NCBI GenBank assembly: GCA_013414795.1
Contig: CP058732.1
Coordinates: 1,649,950 to 1,713,949 of the forward strand
Direction of reading: 5' to 3'
Length of the DNA stretch: 64,000 bases
DNA from: Candidatus Kapaibacterium sp.
GTDB lineage: Bacteria; Bacteroidota; Ignavibacteria; Kapaibacteriales; UBA2268
In this document: piece after piece, positions 8,814 through 17,836 of the stretch
Numbering within the stretch: the first letter of the stretch is position 1
Layout of the letters: the number at the start of each line of letters is the position of its first letter
Position numbers and translations under genes: made by a program
The notes under the pieces: generated by a model
Told to the model about the DNA's origin: nothing
What the model saw: the letters and a program-made list of their open reading frames with translations, nothing else
The model's database searches: none

Positions 8814-8843
8814 TTGTTAACAAAAAAAATATTCATAAATTTG
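8814..8843 (+). promoter_or_regulatory. promoter of nuoD
   Basis: TTG at 8814-8816, 19-nt spacer, TAAATTTG at 8836-8843. The ATG of nuoD is 17 nt downstream. It matches the Bacteroidota -33/-7 pattern and lies in the divergent gap with the TonB receptor operon. Confidence 0.5.
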
Positions 8844-8859
8844 TTGTTTTAAATCTTTG

Positions 8860-10143
8860 ATGAATATGGACAGAAATGTTAGAACACTCAAAGAAATTGA
8901 AACAATAAGTAGAGTGCGTCAAAATAAGTTATACAAAAAACTTCTCGATAAAGACACTTCGCTAATTTTCGAAGACCCCCTGGAAAACGATATGGTCTTG
9001 AATATGGGACCTCAACATCCAGCAACACACGGCGTTCTTCGAGTTGTTCTTCGCCTTGATGGCGAAACAGTTATAAATTGTGTTCCAGAACTTGGCTATC
9101 TGCACCGAGGATTTGAAAAACTTGCTGAAAATGTTACCTACCACGAATTCATTCCCCACACCGATAGATTGGACTACCTTTCTCCAATGTCCAACAATGT
9201 TGGAATTGCATTAGCGATTGAAAAGGCTTTGGGGATTGAGGCTCCTCCTCGGGCACAGTGGATACGCACTCTTGTTGCTGAACTTGCCCGTATTTCGTCC
9301 CACCTGATGGCAATGGGGTCAACTTGTATGGATGTTGGTGCGACTACGCTTTTGTTGTGGACATTTACCGAAAGAGAAAAATTGTACGATATTTTTGAAC
9401 TAATTTGCGGGGCAAGATTTACAACAAGTTACACGAGGATTGGCGGAGTAGCATACGATATTCCTCCAGAAGCAATAGCCAAGATTAAAGAATGGGCAAC
9501 ACAATTTCCCAATGAACTTGCATATTTTGAAAAATTGGTCCATCGAAACAGAATTTTCATCAATCGAATGGCTGGTATCGGAATAATTGAACCCCAACAA
9601 GCAATACAACTTGGATTGACTGGACCAACACTCCGCGGCTGTGGAATCCCAAGAGACTTGCGAAGAGATGAACCATATCTGGTATACGACCAACTGGACT
9701 TTGATGTTATAACATATTCCGATTGCGACAGTTGGTCGCGATATATGGTGCGTATCGACGAAATGAAAGAAAGTTTGAAAATGGTATGGCAAATTCTCGA
9801 TAAGATGCCAGAGGGCGAAGTAAGACTACATCATAAATTTGTTTTGCCTCGCAAAAAGAATATTTACACAAAAATGGAAGAACTCATAAACGATTTTATG
9901 CTTATAAATTTTGGTGCGATGCCCGAGCCAGGCGAAACCTATACTGCAATTGAAGCACCGAAGGGCGAGCTTGGATTCTTTATTGTATCTACTGGCGAGG
10001 GGCATCCTTGGAAATTGAAAATTCGTTCTCCGTCTGCTTCAAACCTTCAAGGCTTGCCTGTAATGGTTGAAGGCTCGATGATTGCTGACGTCGTGGCAAT
10101 CATTGGTTCCATTGACCCAGTTATGGGGGAGGCTGACAAATAA
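8860..10143 (+). CDS. nuoD: NADH-quinone oxidoreductase subunit D (NuoD)
   Basis: A 427-residue 49-kDa-type subunit of complex I, full length for the family. The signature NMGPQHPATHGVLR lies near residue 50; ELGYLHRGFEK, RLDYLSPMSNN and the C-terminal DPVMGEADK are also family hallmarks, the last a variant of the usual DP(V/I)xGEVDR. It sits in the peripheral arm and helps form the quinone pocket, with the conserved His of QHPATHG at that site. No other nuo gene is in the window, so nuoD is detached from the usual nuoABCDE order. The ATG at 8860 is used in preference to the TTG just before it. Confidence 0.95.
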   Translation: MNMDRNVRTLKEIETISRVRQNKLYKKLLDKDTSLIFEDPLENDMVLNMGPQHPATHGVLRVVLRLDGETVINCVPELGYLHRGFEKLAENVTYHEFIPHTDRLDYLSPMSNNVGIALAIEKALGIEAPPRAQWIRTLVAELARISSHLMAMGSTCMDVGATTLLLWTFTEREKLYDIFELICGARFTTSYTRIGGVAYDIPPEAIAKIKEWATQFPNELAYFEKLVHRNRIFINRMAGIGIIEPQQAIQLGLTGPTLRGCGIPRDLRRDEPYLVYDQLDFDVITYSDCDSWSRYMVRIDEMKESLKMVWQILDKMPEGEVRLHHKFVLPRKKNIYTKMEELINDFMLINFGAMPEPGETYTAIEAPKGELGFFIVSTGEGHPWKLKIRSPSASNLQGLPVMVEGSMIADVVAIIGSIDPVMGEADK

Positions 10144-10156
10144 GATCGAAACTTTG

Positions 10157-10230
10157 TCGGGGTGACTGGACTTGAACCAGCGTCCCCTACGTCCCGAACG
10201 TAGTGCTCTAGCCAACTGAGCTACACCCCG
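10157..10230 (-). tRNA. tRNA-Pro (anticodon CGG)
   Basis: Read on the minus strand: acceptor CGGGGTG/CACCCCG, D stem GCTC/GAGC, anticodon stem CTACG/CGTAG around TTCGGGA (anticodon CGG), T stem GCTGG/CCAGT with loop TTCAAGT, discriminator A. The C1-G72 start is typical of proline tRNAs. No encoded CCA. It lies between the ends of nuoD and radA. Confidence 0.95.
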
Positions 10231-10237
10231 AATAATA

Positions 10238-10269
10238 CAAAATTAATAACTTTAATCTATTTAGCCAAA
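10238..10269 (-). promoter_or_regulatory. promoter of tRNA-Pro
   Basis: On the minus strand TTTG (10266-10269), exactly 20 nt, then TAATTTTG (10238-10245); the tRNA begins 8 nt later. This is a full match to the Bacteroidota consensus. The -33 box lies inside the last codons of radA, which begins to overlap at 10261. Confidence 0.7.
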
Positions 10270-11610
10270 AAGCATTTTAAATGCATCGCCAACTTTTTCA
10301 ACGAATATTAATTCAGAATTAATTTTCTTTGGTAATTGATTTTTTGAACTTTTAGGTAAGATTATCTTTTTGAAACCCAATCTTTCCAGTTCTTTAACTC
10401 TTTTATCAATAGCATTGATATTTCGGACCTCCCCGGTTAATCCAATTTCCCCAAGAATCGCTGTCTGGTTTGGTATCACAATATCATTTAATGAACTAAA
10501 CAATGCTACGGCAATTGCAAGGTCAATTGCCGGGTCGCTTATAAAGATTCCGCCTGTTATGTTGATGTATACATCATAAGAACGGAAATTTAATCTGATT
10601 TTTTTGTCAAGAACTGCAAGAATCATTTGCACACGCTTGTAGTCGTAACCATTAACACTTCTTTGCGGAATATTGAAAGATGAATTCGAAACAAGAGATT
10701 GAATTTCAGTAATCAAACATCTTGCCCCCTCGACAAAAGCAGAAAACGCCACGCCAGAACTATTAACCGAACTATGAGAGATAAGAACTTTTGTTGGTTC
10801 GATAAGTTCAACAAGGCCGGCTTCGCCCATTTCAAATAAACCAAGTTCGAATGTTGAACCAAATCTGTTTTTTAGTGAACGCAAAATCCTAAGATTTGAA
10901 TTTCGCTCACCTTCCAGCGAGAGAACGCAATCGACAATGTGTTCGAGGGTTTTTGGTCCAGCAATATTACCTTCCTTGTTTACGTGTCCAATTAGAATAA
11001 CAATTTTATTAGTTTTTTTGGCAATATCAACAATATTGGAAGTTGCCTCGCGAACTTGAAAAACAGAACCCGAAGCAGAAGAATATTCATCGGAGTAAAT
11101 TGTTTGAATTGAATCGATAGCAAAGAAGTTTGCACTATGATTTTCAATCAGATGAATTATTGTTTCTAATTTTGTTTCGTTTGCGATTTGAATTTTAGAA
11201 TTGTTAATTCCCAATCGGTTTGCACGCAATTTGATTTGTTCATAAGATTCTTCGCCAGAAACATATACACATTCACTATCTAAAGCATTTAAGATTTCTA
11301 AAACCATTGTTGATTTACCGATACCAGGCTCTCCGGCAAGAAGAGTTACCGAGCCGGGGACAAAACCTCCTCCTAACAATCTATCTATCTCAGAAATTTT
11401 CGTTGGTATTCTGAAATCTAAACTTGAAGAGATTTCGCTAAGGCTAATAATTTTGGAAGTTTCACTATGAACGTTTTTTCTTCCTTTGTTTTTTATTGGT
11501 AAAGGAATCTCTTCAATTGAATTCCAACTGCCACAATTTGGACAACGGCCAAACCATCTTGGAAATGTTGCACCACAATTTGCACATTGAAACAAGGTTT
11601 TGTCTTTCAC
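10261..11610 (-). CDS. radA: DNA repair protein RadA (Sms)
   Basis: A 449-residue RadA/Sms. The N-terminal zinc finger is CANCGATFPRWFGRCPNCGSW (C-x2-C...C-x2-C), followed by a RecA-like ATPase with Walker A GEPGIGKST, the RadA-specific KNRFGS motif, and a C-terminal Lon-protease-like domain (GGIFISDPAIDLAIA). RadA is a hexameric helicase that extends recombination intermediates (branch migration) in homologous recombination and transformation. It lies 2 nt from the upstream HAD gene and probably forms an operon with it and the MFS gene. Length is normal for the family. Confidence 0.95.
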   Translation of the reverse strand: MKDKTLFQCANCGATFPRWFGRCPNCGSWNSIEEIPLPIKNKGRKNVHSETSKIISLSEISSSLDFRIPTKISEIDRLLGGGFVPGSVTLLAGEPGIGKSTMVLEILNALDSECVYVSGEESYEQIKLRANRLGINNSKIQIANETKLETIIHLIENHSANFFAIDSIQTIYSDEYSSASGSVFQVREATSNIVDIAKKTNKIVILIGHVNKEGNIAGPKTLEHIVDCVLSLEGERNSNLRILRSLKNRFGSTFELGLFEMGEAGLVELIEPTKVLISHSSVNSSGVAFSAFVEGARCLITEIQSLVSNSSFNIPQRSVNGYDYKRVQMILAVLDKKIRLNFRSYDVYINITGGIFISDPAIDLAIAVALFSSLNDIVIPNQTAILGEIGLTGEVRNINAIDKRVKELERLGFKKIILPKSSKNQLPKKINSELIFVEKVGDAFKMLFG

Positions 11611-11612
11611 AA

Positions 11613-12083
11613 TTATTGCCGCAATGTAGCAATAATTAGTTTAGGATTTAAGAGAAGGTTAAGAGCATCCTCTATTGAATTGCATACAATATCTGCATTT
11701 TGCAATGTCTTTGAAGAAGCACCTTCTTTTCCTATCACAGCAATTCCAAGCGCAGAAACTTTTAACATTTTAGAGTCATTGGCACCATTGCCAATAACAA
11801 CAGTACTATCTTGCCCAAGAATTTCAACGAAATCGGCTTTAAGTTTAATTTGATCTTCGGGTGGAAGAATATGAACTTCTGCCTCGATTAAATTTTGGAA
11901 ATCTTTTACTTTGTTAAAGGTATCAGCAGTAACTATATAGATTTTAAGTTGCTTGGAAAGTTCACTCAGTAATTTCTCCACACCGGGAATCAATTCACCA
12001 TCGAAAGCAATTGTTCCGTTATAATCAAGAACGAGATTTTTTAATTGAAATTTTCTTAGGCCAGGCACTTCAAACTCAATCAC
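11613..12083 (-). CDS. HAD family hydrolase (soluble P-type ATPase-like)
   Basis: A 156-residue minimal HAD protein. Motif I is LDYNGTIAFDG (nucleophile Asp and a DYNGT signature seen in soluble P-type-ATPase-like HADs); motif II Thr lies in IVTADTF, and motif IV is GNGANDSKML. There is no cap domain of note, which suits macromolecular or small phosphorylated substrates. The product is unknown. Its start codon overlaps the end of the MFS gene by 4 nt, so translation is coupled. Confidence 0.8.
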   Translation of the reverse strand: MIEFEVPGLRKFQLKNLVLDYNGTIAFDGELIPGVEKLLSELSKQLKIYIVTADTFNKVKDFQNLIEAEVHILPPEDQIKLKADFVEILGQDSTVVIGNGANDSKMLKVSALGIAVIGKEGASSKTLQNADIVCNSIEDALNLLLNPKLIIATLRQ

Positions 12084-13276
12084 TTTTTGTCCTCCATTTT
12101 TAATAAAAAAGCAAAATAAATAAAAACAAGAAAACTAACGGCCCCAGAAATCAAAAGTGCAATAGTTGAGCCAAAATAATTCCATATTAAACCGGTGAAG
12201 GAACTTGCAAGCAATGTTGTAATGCTCGAAAATGAGTTATAAGCACCCAAAGCAGTTGCAGTTTCTCCACTTGAAACAATGTTTGTAATCAGCGCCTTTG
12301 AAATTCCCTCGGTGGAGGCATTAAAAAGACCATATACAGAAAAAACAATAATTAGCCAAAAAACAGCCCCAGAAAAATTAATTGAAACATAAACAAAGGA
12401 AAAAATCAAAAACCCAAATGCAATCACCTTTCGCATACCCAAATTATCTGCTAACTTTCCTGCTGGATATGAAAAAATTGCATAGGACAAATTAAATAAT
12501 ACATAAAAAAGAATCACAGTTTGATCGGTAAAACCGTATTCCTTCAATTTTAAAAGTAAAAAGAAATCAGAACTATTGAACAATGAAAAAACCAATAATG
12601 GAATTACAACTATTTTATACTTTTTAGATGAACTAATGAGGTATTTCCAAAAGACAAAAAAGTTTAATATTAATCCCGATGGTGGTGTTGAATCTTTCGA
12701 TACTTTTGATTTCTTATCTTTAATCAAAAAGCAAAGAACAATCACTATAATACCTGGTATCGCTGAAAAAACAAATAAGTATCGATAATCAAGAACAAAA
12801 GTTGAAATTAGAATTAAAGTGATTATTGGTCCAACAACTGCACCGAGCGTGTCCAAACTTCTGTGAAAGCCGAAAACTTTACCCTTGTTCTCGGGGGTGG
12901 TTTCATCCGAAAGCATTGCATCCCGAGCGGAAGTGCGAATTCCTTTTCCCAATCTATCCAATGTGCGTGCAGTAAATACCCAAATAGGATAGGGAAGAAG
13001 TCCCATCATTGGTTTGGAAATTGAACTTAATGTGTAACCGAAACGAATGAAAGGTGCTCGCTTCGAAATTTTGTCGGACCAAAAACCAAAAAAGCCTTTG
13101 CTTAACCCAGCAAGTGCTTCTGCAAATCCTTCGAGAATACCGATAAACGCAACCGACATTCCAATGGATTTTAAGTAGATGGGAATAATTGGGTAAAGCA
13201 TTTCGCTTGCAACATCGGTGAAAAAACTTATAGCAGAAAGAATTAAAATTGTCTTGGTAAGGAAACCTTTTTTCAT
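12080..13276 (-). CDS. MFS transporter
   Basis: A 398-residue, 12-TM major facilitator. The A-like motif between TM2 and TM3 is seen as GFWSDKISKRAPFIRFGY, and the cytosolic loop has DRLGKGIRTSARDAML, which is typical of a large family of uncharacterised bacterial MFS proteins. The mid-protein loop KDKKSKVSKDS separates the two six-helix halves. The ATG at 13276 is chosen over that at 13318, because a TATATTTG promoter box lies between them at 13297-13304. The substrate is unknown. It is the first gene of a likely MFS-HAD-radA operon. Confidence 0.85.
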   Translation of the reverse strand: MKKGFLTKTILILSAISFFTDVASEMLYPIIPIYLKSIGMSVAFIGILEGFAEALAGLSKGFFGFWSDKISKRAPFIRFGYTLSSISKPMMGLLPYPIWVFTARTLDRLGKGIRTSARDAMLSDETTPENKGKVFGFHRSLDTLGAVVGPIITLILISTFVLDYRYLFVFSAIPGIIVIVLCFLIKDKKSKVSKDSTPPSGLILNFFVFWKYLISSSKKYKIVVIPLLVFSLFNSSDFFLLLKLKEYGFTDQTVILFYVLFNLSYAIFSYPAGKLADNLGMRKVIAFGFLIFSFVYVSINFSGAVFWLIIVFSVYGLFNASTEGISKALITNIVSSGETATALGAYNSFSSITTLLASSFTGLIWNYFGSTIALLISGAVSFLVFIYFAFLLKMEDKK

Positions 13277-13296
13277 CTTACAAATTTTAAAAAAGA

Positions 13297-13304
13297 CAAA
13301 TATA
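13297..13304 (-). promoter_or_regulatory. -7 box upstream of the MFS-HAD-radA operon
   Basis: TATATTTG on the minus strand, 20 nt before the ATG at 13276. There is no convincing TTTG at the expected distance, so this is a partial match that mainly helps choose the start codon. Confidence 0.35.
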
Positions 13305-13458
13305 ATTTTTTGTAACATTCTCTGATAAAATGTGTTAATATTTAGGTTAAGGAAAATTTTAAAAAAATTTAAATTTTGTTTGTTTATTAAGAAGAAATTT
13401 ATTATATTGCTATGTTAACTATTGAAAATTTTGTTAAACTTATGATATGGAGGTGGCA

Positions 13459-16400
13459 ATGCCCCGACACAGTTTACTTCGCTCATTATTCACAGTGATT
13501 CTTCTTTCCCTTTTCGCTCTAAACGGTTCTTATTCTCAAAAAATGGTGAAAGAAGAAATCACTGAAGGAAAGGAATTCTGGTTTGGGATTCCTCTCTGCT
13601 GGCTCGATCCAGTTAACCCAGATGGAATACGAGGCGAAGGACCAATTTGCATCTGGGTTTCTTCAAAAGTCGACACCAAAGGTTACTTGGAAGACTTAGA
13701 AACCGGTTCACGTAAGAACTTCCTTGTCCGTGCAAATCAAATCACTCAAATAATTTTCGGCGATGTTTTGATGCACAAACCAGACGATAATGAACAAGTT
13801 CGAAACAAAGGTATTCACATTAAAACAGAAGATCCCGTTTCTGTTGCAGTCTATATTTCATACTCTTGGACTGGCGAAGCGTTTCGAGTTATTCCCGTTG
13901 AATGGCTTGGCAAGAGGTATGTAACAGCCAACCTCTACCTCGATAAAGTCGGTAATCAATATTATAGGCCACCTCAGATATTGATAACTGCTACCGAAGA
14001 TAATACCACTATTCGATATCGTCCAACTGCTCCAACAATTAATCTTGAGGCTGGACAATTATCGCAACCAATAAAACTTAACAAAGGTCAGACCTTTTTG
14101 ATTCTTGGCCGAATGGAAGAAGGCCGGGTTCAAGATAACACTTCTGACCTAACTGGGACCTACATCGAGGCAAACAAGCCCATTTCGGTCCTTTCTGGCC
14201 ATACCAAAGGCGCTTTTCCAAGATATCAATTTACTTTCCTTGGACGTAACGGAAGTTTTATGCGCAATATGATGATAGAAATGATTTGGCCAATCGAGAT
14301 GCTTGGCACTCAATACGTATCAGTTCCTGTTAAATACAATGACCGACCGAGAGGTAAAATAGCTGATGACAAAGGCGATATGATTCGTTTTGTTGCTGCT
14401 TACGATAGCACTGTAATTTTCCAAATGCGTAAGGATGGAACTGGATTGAAACAAATCAGTACTGTCTTGAAGAGAGGACAATTCCACGAAATTACCAACC
14501 AAGAGGATCCCGCATATTATGAATCTACAAAACCAGTTTTGGTTGCACAATACGGTAAAACCTGGTGGATTTCCCCAGTTTCTCCAAAGGTTTCTGATGG
14601 CGATGAAATCCAAAACCCCTCACGTAACGGTCAAGGAATGATGATTATTCTGGCGCCTCTACCACAGTGGACAAGTTACGCAACATTCCGCTCTCCACAA
14701 AATATTGACAACTTTGTAGCTATTACATTCAGAGCTAAAGACTTACCATATCTTAAATTCGACGGAAAGACATTCACTCAAAAATTTGGTAACTCAATCA
14801 GTTACATAAATGGTACCGATTTCGCTTACATCGTCGAGCAAGTTGCTGCTGGCGACCATTGGATTATGGGCGATACCCTTCCCGGCGGCAAAGAAAAAGC
14901 ACGCTTTGCTGGATATGTTTATGGAAACTGGGACCGAAGTAAGGACGGTTTTGCTTACGGTTATCCAATCGGAGTAAATTACAGTTTGGATTGCGAAGAT
15001 TCTTTGGTTGTCACAGATAATATGCTGTGTGGTGATGTTACTGGGCAAGGAGAAGCATTACCCCCAACCGCCGACTGCGCTGGTATATTTAATGTTCAAT
15101 TGGATAAAAATAATTCTTATAATTATTCTGATGTCCAACTTAACCCAGACTTCAAAGCCGGCGATAAAAAAGTTACTTTCAAACTCTTCGTATTAAATCG
15201 AAAAGAAGAAGCAAAAGCAATTGTAACTGTTCAAACAAAATCGGGTCAAACCATTCGACGTGAATATGAGTATTATCCAGAGTTAATTTCTGTCGACCCG
15301 ACTTTCCTCGATTTTGGTATGATGTCCGTTGGAAATTCCAAGACTTTGAAATTCAAAGTTACCAATATTGGTAAAGTCCCCGCTACGATTGTTCAATTGA
15401 AATTAAAATCTGGTAAAGCGGAGTTCAAAATTAATACCGATGGACTACCCGTAACTCTTGAACCCCAAGAATCAAAAGAATTTGAAGTAACAGCGACACC
15501 AATTGAAAATTCTGGTGTTCCAGTTCGTGATAGCGTTATTGCGGTGCTAAGTTGCTACGAAGAAACAATCGTTGGACTTGAACTCCGAACTGGTGAACCA
15601 ATTATTTACGTCTCCGACGCACATTGGGAACCACAACCCGTTGGAAAAGAAACCCCAAGAACAGTCGAAATTAAAAACATTGGTAATGTTGACCTAGTAA
15701 TAACTTCATATGACTATCCTGATAAAGTTCATTTCCGTGTCGACGAAACTACTTTGCCAATGCCTTTGACTCTTAAGCCAAACGGTGTTCATACCTTCAC
15801 TGTTTACTATAAAGCAGATGTCCCAGGTGTTAATCATTCAACAAGATGTGACTTCGTTTCGAATGCTACCAAGGTTAAACCATATTCAGACTGGGATGGC
15901 TCTGGACTCGACGCAGGACCAACAATTACCAGTTATGATTGGCAACGAAAGAGGGTAATCGACAAATTTGCTGGAACAGATAAATACGAAGGCGAGGTCA
16001 TTCTCGATGCTATAGGCAACGCAAAAGTTGATATTGTAGATCTAAGAATAGATGGTGACCCCGACGGAGTGTTCTCCTTCGATAAGAAGAATGCTCCATT
16101 GCAATTGAAACCTAATGATCCAGTTCCGCTGAAAGTTTGGTTTGCACCCAAAGAAGAAAAAGAATATGAAGCCGACATTGTCCTTGTTGGACAATTTTCC
16201 GACAAACAATTGGAAGTTCGTGGAAAACTCCATGGCATTGGAATTTTACCACACATTAATATCAAAGGATATACCTTCCCACCAATTATGGTTGGAAATA
16301 CAATTGATGGAAATGCGGAGGTCTTCCACGTTACAGTCAACCCATTGACCGCAATGGAATTGACTGTATTTAGCCTCCGAGTTGAAGGTCCAGATAAAGA

Positions 16401-17715
16401 CGCTTTCGAAATTCCAAACGAATATCTAAACCCAAGCGAACCAAAAGTAATTCCAGTTGGTGGAAATTGGACAATTCCAGTTAAGTTCAAACCAAATCGA
16501 CCAGGCAGTTTCTTCGCTCAAATCATTCCCGAAAGTGATGCCCCAGATAATGTTGCTGGTGATTTAATTGGCGAAGCCTATGCAATCGGTGTTAAAACCT
16601 CTGACTATGATTTTGGAAAAATATACATCACGACAACTCGCCAAGGTAAAGTCTACTTCACAAATATTGGTAGCAACGATGTAACAATCACGAGAGCCAT
16701 CGCACAAAGTGTTAACGGAGATTATAACGAAATCACGATTGAAAAACTTATGCTTAACAATAACGATATTCCCGATCAACCCCCAATTAGGCTGCGTCCA
16801 AAAGACACTTTGTGGGTATTCGCCCGCTTCACACCACAAGAAGTAAAGAAATACGAAATGAAAATTGAATATCAATTTGAAATGGAAAGCGGAGAAACTG
16901 GAACAGCCTATTCAACACTCGTCGGCGAAGGTATGGTTTACAAATTGATTGCTCGAATACCGAAAGACGTATACAAGGCCAATCCTGGACAATTGGTAGA
17001 GGTCGAAGTAATTCTTGAAAAACATCCAGATGAAACAAAACCACTCGAAGACGCTCAAATAACTGATTTCAAGACGAGAATTTTCTTCAACACGGCTGGT
17101 AAAAGCGAAGTCCAGGAAGTTTATCCAGCAGTTACCGAGTGTAAAGACATCTCTCAAAATGGAACACTTTCTGATGGCTTTAATTGTGAGTACGCAAAAA
17201 TCTTGGATAATGATGTTCTGCAAATACATATGAGCTCTCAAACCCAAGCACTAAAAGGCTTTGGCACTCTGCTAAAATTCAAGATGAATACCTATCTAAG
17301 CGATTTGGACTTGGTACCACTTCCCGTTGAATTCCAAGTTATGAATCTCCCAGCATCAAACTATGTAATTGTTGAAAATCAACCCGGAGACATCAGAATC
17401 AATCCAGTCTGCGTCAATACTGCTCGATTGGTTGAACTTGCATCTAATCAATATTACATCAAAGATGTTGTTCCAAATCCGGTTGAAAACTCCGCGACAA
17501 TTGAATATAGCATTGCATTTGAAGCACCGACTACGATCACCTTGTGGAATTCTTTCGGTGAAAAAGTCGCTACGCTCGTTGATGGCATCTTGAAACCCGG
17601 TGTTTATGAATTAAAGTTCGATGCGAGATTGATGGAACTTCCCTCTGGAGTTTACTACTGCAAACTTATCTCCGGGTCGTACACTGGAACAATATCAATA
17701 AATATCACCAAGTAA
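13459..17715 (+). CDS. giant secreted protein: IgGFc-binding domain, choice-of-anchor-D repeats, cohesin-like domain, T9SS type A sorting domain
   Basis: A 1418-residue protein. A strong GGAGGT ribosome site at 13449-13454 selects the ATG at 13459 rather than 13447. Domains by eye: signal peptide (to about residue 27, ending SYSQ); an IgGFc_binding-type N-terminal half (~30-510, with GKEFWFGIP, PVSVAVYISYSW and NKPISVLSGH); three or four ASPM/SPD-2/Hydin or choice-of-anchor-D beta-sandwich repeats (~610-1160, e.g. DFGMMSVGNSKTLKFKVTN); a cohesin-like segment (~1170-1310); and a C-terminal T9SS type A signal (VVPNPVENSATIEY ... LPSGVYYCKLISG). It is exported by Sec, then T9SS, and is probably cell-surface or released. 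Ligand unknown. It is monocistronic, with a terminator 23 nt downstream. Confidence 0.9.
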   Translation: MPRHSLLRSLFTVILLSLFALNGSYSQKMVKEEITEGKEFWFGIPLCWLDPVNPDGIRGEGPICIWVSSKVDTKGYLEDLETGSRKNFLVRANQITQIIFGDVLMHKPDDNEQVRNKGIHIKTEDPVSVAVYISYSWTGEAFRVIPVEWLGKRYVTANLYLDKVGNQYYRPPQILITATEDNTTIRYRPTAPTINLEAGQLSQPIKLNKGQTFLILGRMEEGRVQDNTSDLTGTYIEANKPISVLSGHTKGAFPRYQFTFLGRNGSFMRNMMIEMIWPIEMLGTQYVSVPVKYNDRPRGKIADDKGDMIRFVAAYDSTVIFQMRKDGTGLKQISTVLKRGQFHEITNQEDPAYYESTKPVLVAQYGKTWWISPVSPKVSDGDEIQNPSRNGQGMMIILAPLPQWTSYATFRSPQNIDNFVAITFRAKDLPYLKFDGKTFTQKFGNSISYINGTDFAYIVEQVAAGDHWIMGDTLPGGKEKARFAGYVYGNWDRSKDGFAYGYPIGVNYSLDCEDSLVVTDNMLCGDVTGQGEALPPTADCAGIFNVQLDKNNSYNYSDVQLNPDFKAGDKKVTFKLFVLNRKEEAKAIVTVQTKSGQTIRREYEYYPELISVDPTFLDFGMMSVGNSKTLKFKVTNIGKVPATIVQLKLKSGKAEFKINTDGLPVTLEPQESKEFEVTATPIENSGVPVRDSVIAVLSCYEETIVGLELRTGEPIIYVSDAHWEPQPVGKETPRTVEIKNIGNVDLVITSYDYPDKVHFRVDETTLPMPLTLKPNGVHTFTVYYKADVPGVNHSTRCDFVSNATKVKPYSDWDGSGLDAGPTITSYDWQRKRVIDKFAGTDKYEGEVILDAIGNAKVDIVDLRIDGDPDGVFSFDKKNAPLQLKPNDPVPLKVWFAPKEEKEYEADIVLVGQFSDKQLEVRGKLHGIGILPHINIKGYTFPPIMVGNTIDGNAEVFHVTVNPLTAMELTVFSLRVEGPDKDAFEIPNEYLNPSEPKVIPVGGNWTIPVKFKPNRPGSFFAQIIPESDAPDNVAGDLIGEAYAIGVKTSDYDFGKIYITTTRQGKVYFTNIGSNDVTITRAIAQSVNGDYNEITIEKLMLNNNDIPDQPPIRLRPKDTLWVFARFTPQEVKKYEMKIEYQFEMESGETGTAYSTLVGEGMVYKLIARIPKDVYKANPGQLVEVEVILEKHPDETKPLEDAQITDFKTRIFFNTAGKSEVQEVYPAVTECKDISQNGTLSDGFNCEYAKILDNDVLQIHMSSQTQALKGFGTLLKFKMNTYLSDLDLVPLPVEFQVMNLPASNYVIVENQPGDIRINPVCVNTARLVELASNQYYIKDVVPNPVENSATIEYSIAFEAPTTITLWNSFGEKVATLVDGILKPGVYELKFDARLMELPSGVYYCKLISGSYTGTISINITK

Positions 17716-17738
17716 GCCATTATAATTAGGTTCCTACA

Positions 17739-17768
17739 AAAGTCCAGCCTTCCGAGGCTGGGCTTTTT
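17739..17768 (+). terminator. intrinsic terminator of the giant secreted protein gene
   Basis: Arms AGTCCAGCC/GGCTGGGCT around a short TTCCGA loop, followed by TTTTTAT. Good G/C stem and U-tract on the plus strand. Confidence 0.85.
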
Positions 17769-17836
17769 ATTTGTAATCATTTTGTTGTAATATTTTGGCT
17801 ATTTGCTCGTTTAATTTTATTTAAAATGATTTGAAT

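Noticed and set aside
15933-16490. A 185-residue antisense ORF in the giant secreted protein gene
   Set aside because: It is a shadow of the repeat codons on the plus strand; no signal of its own.
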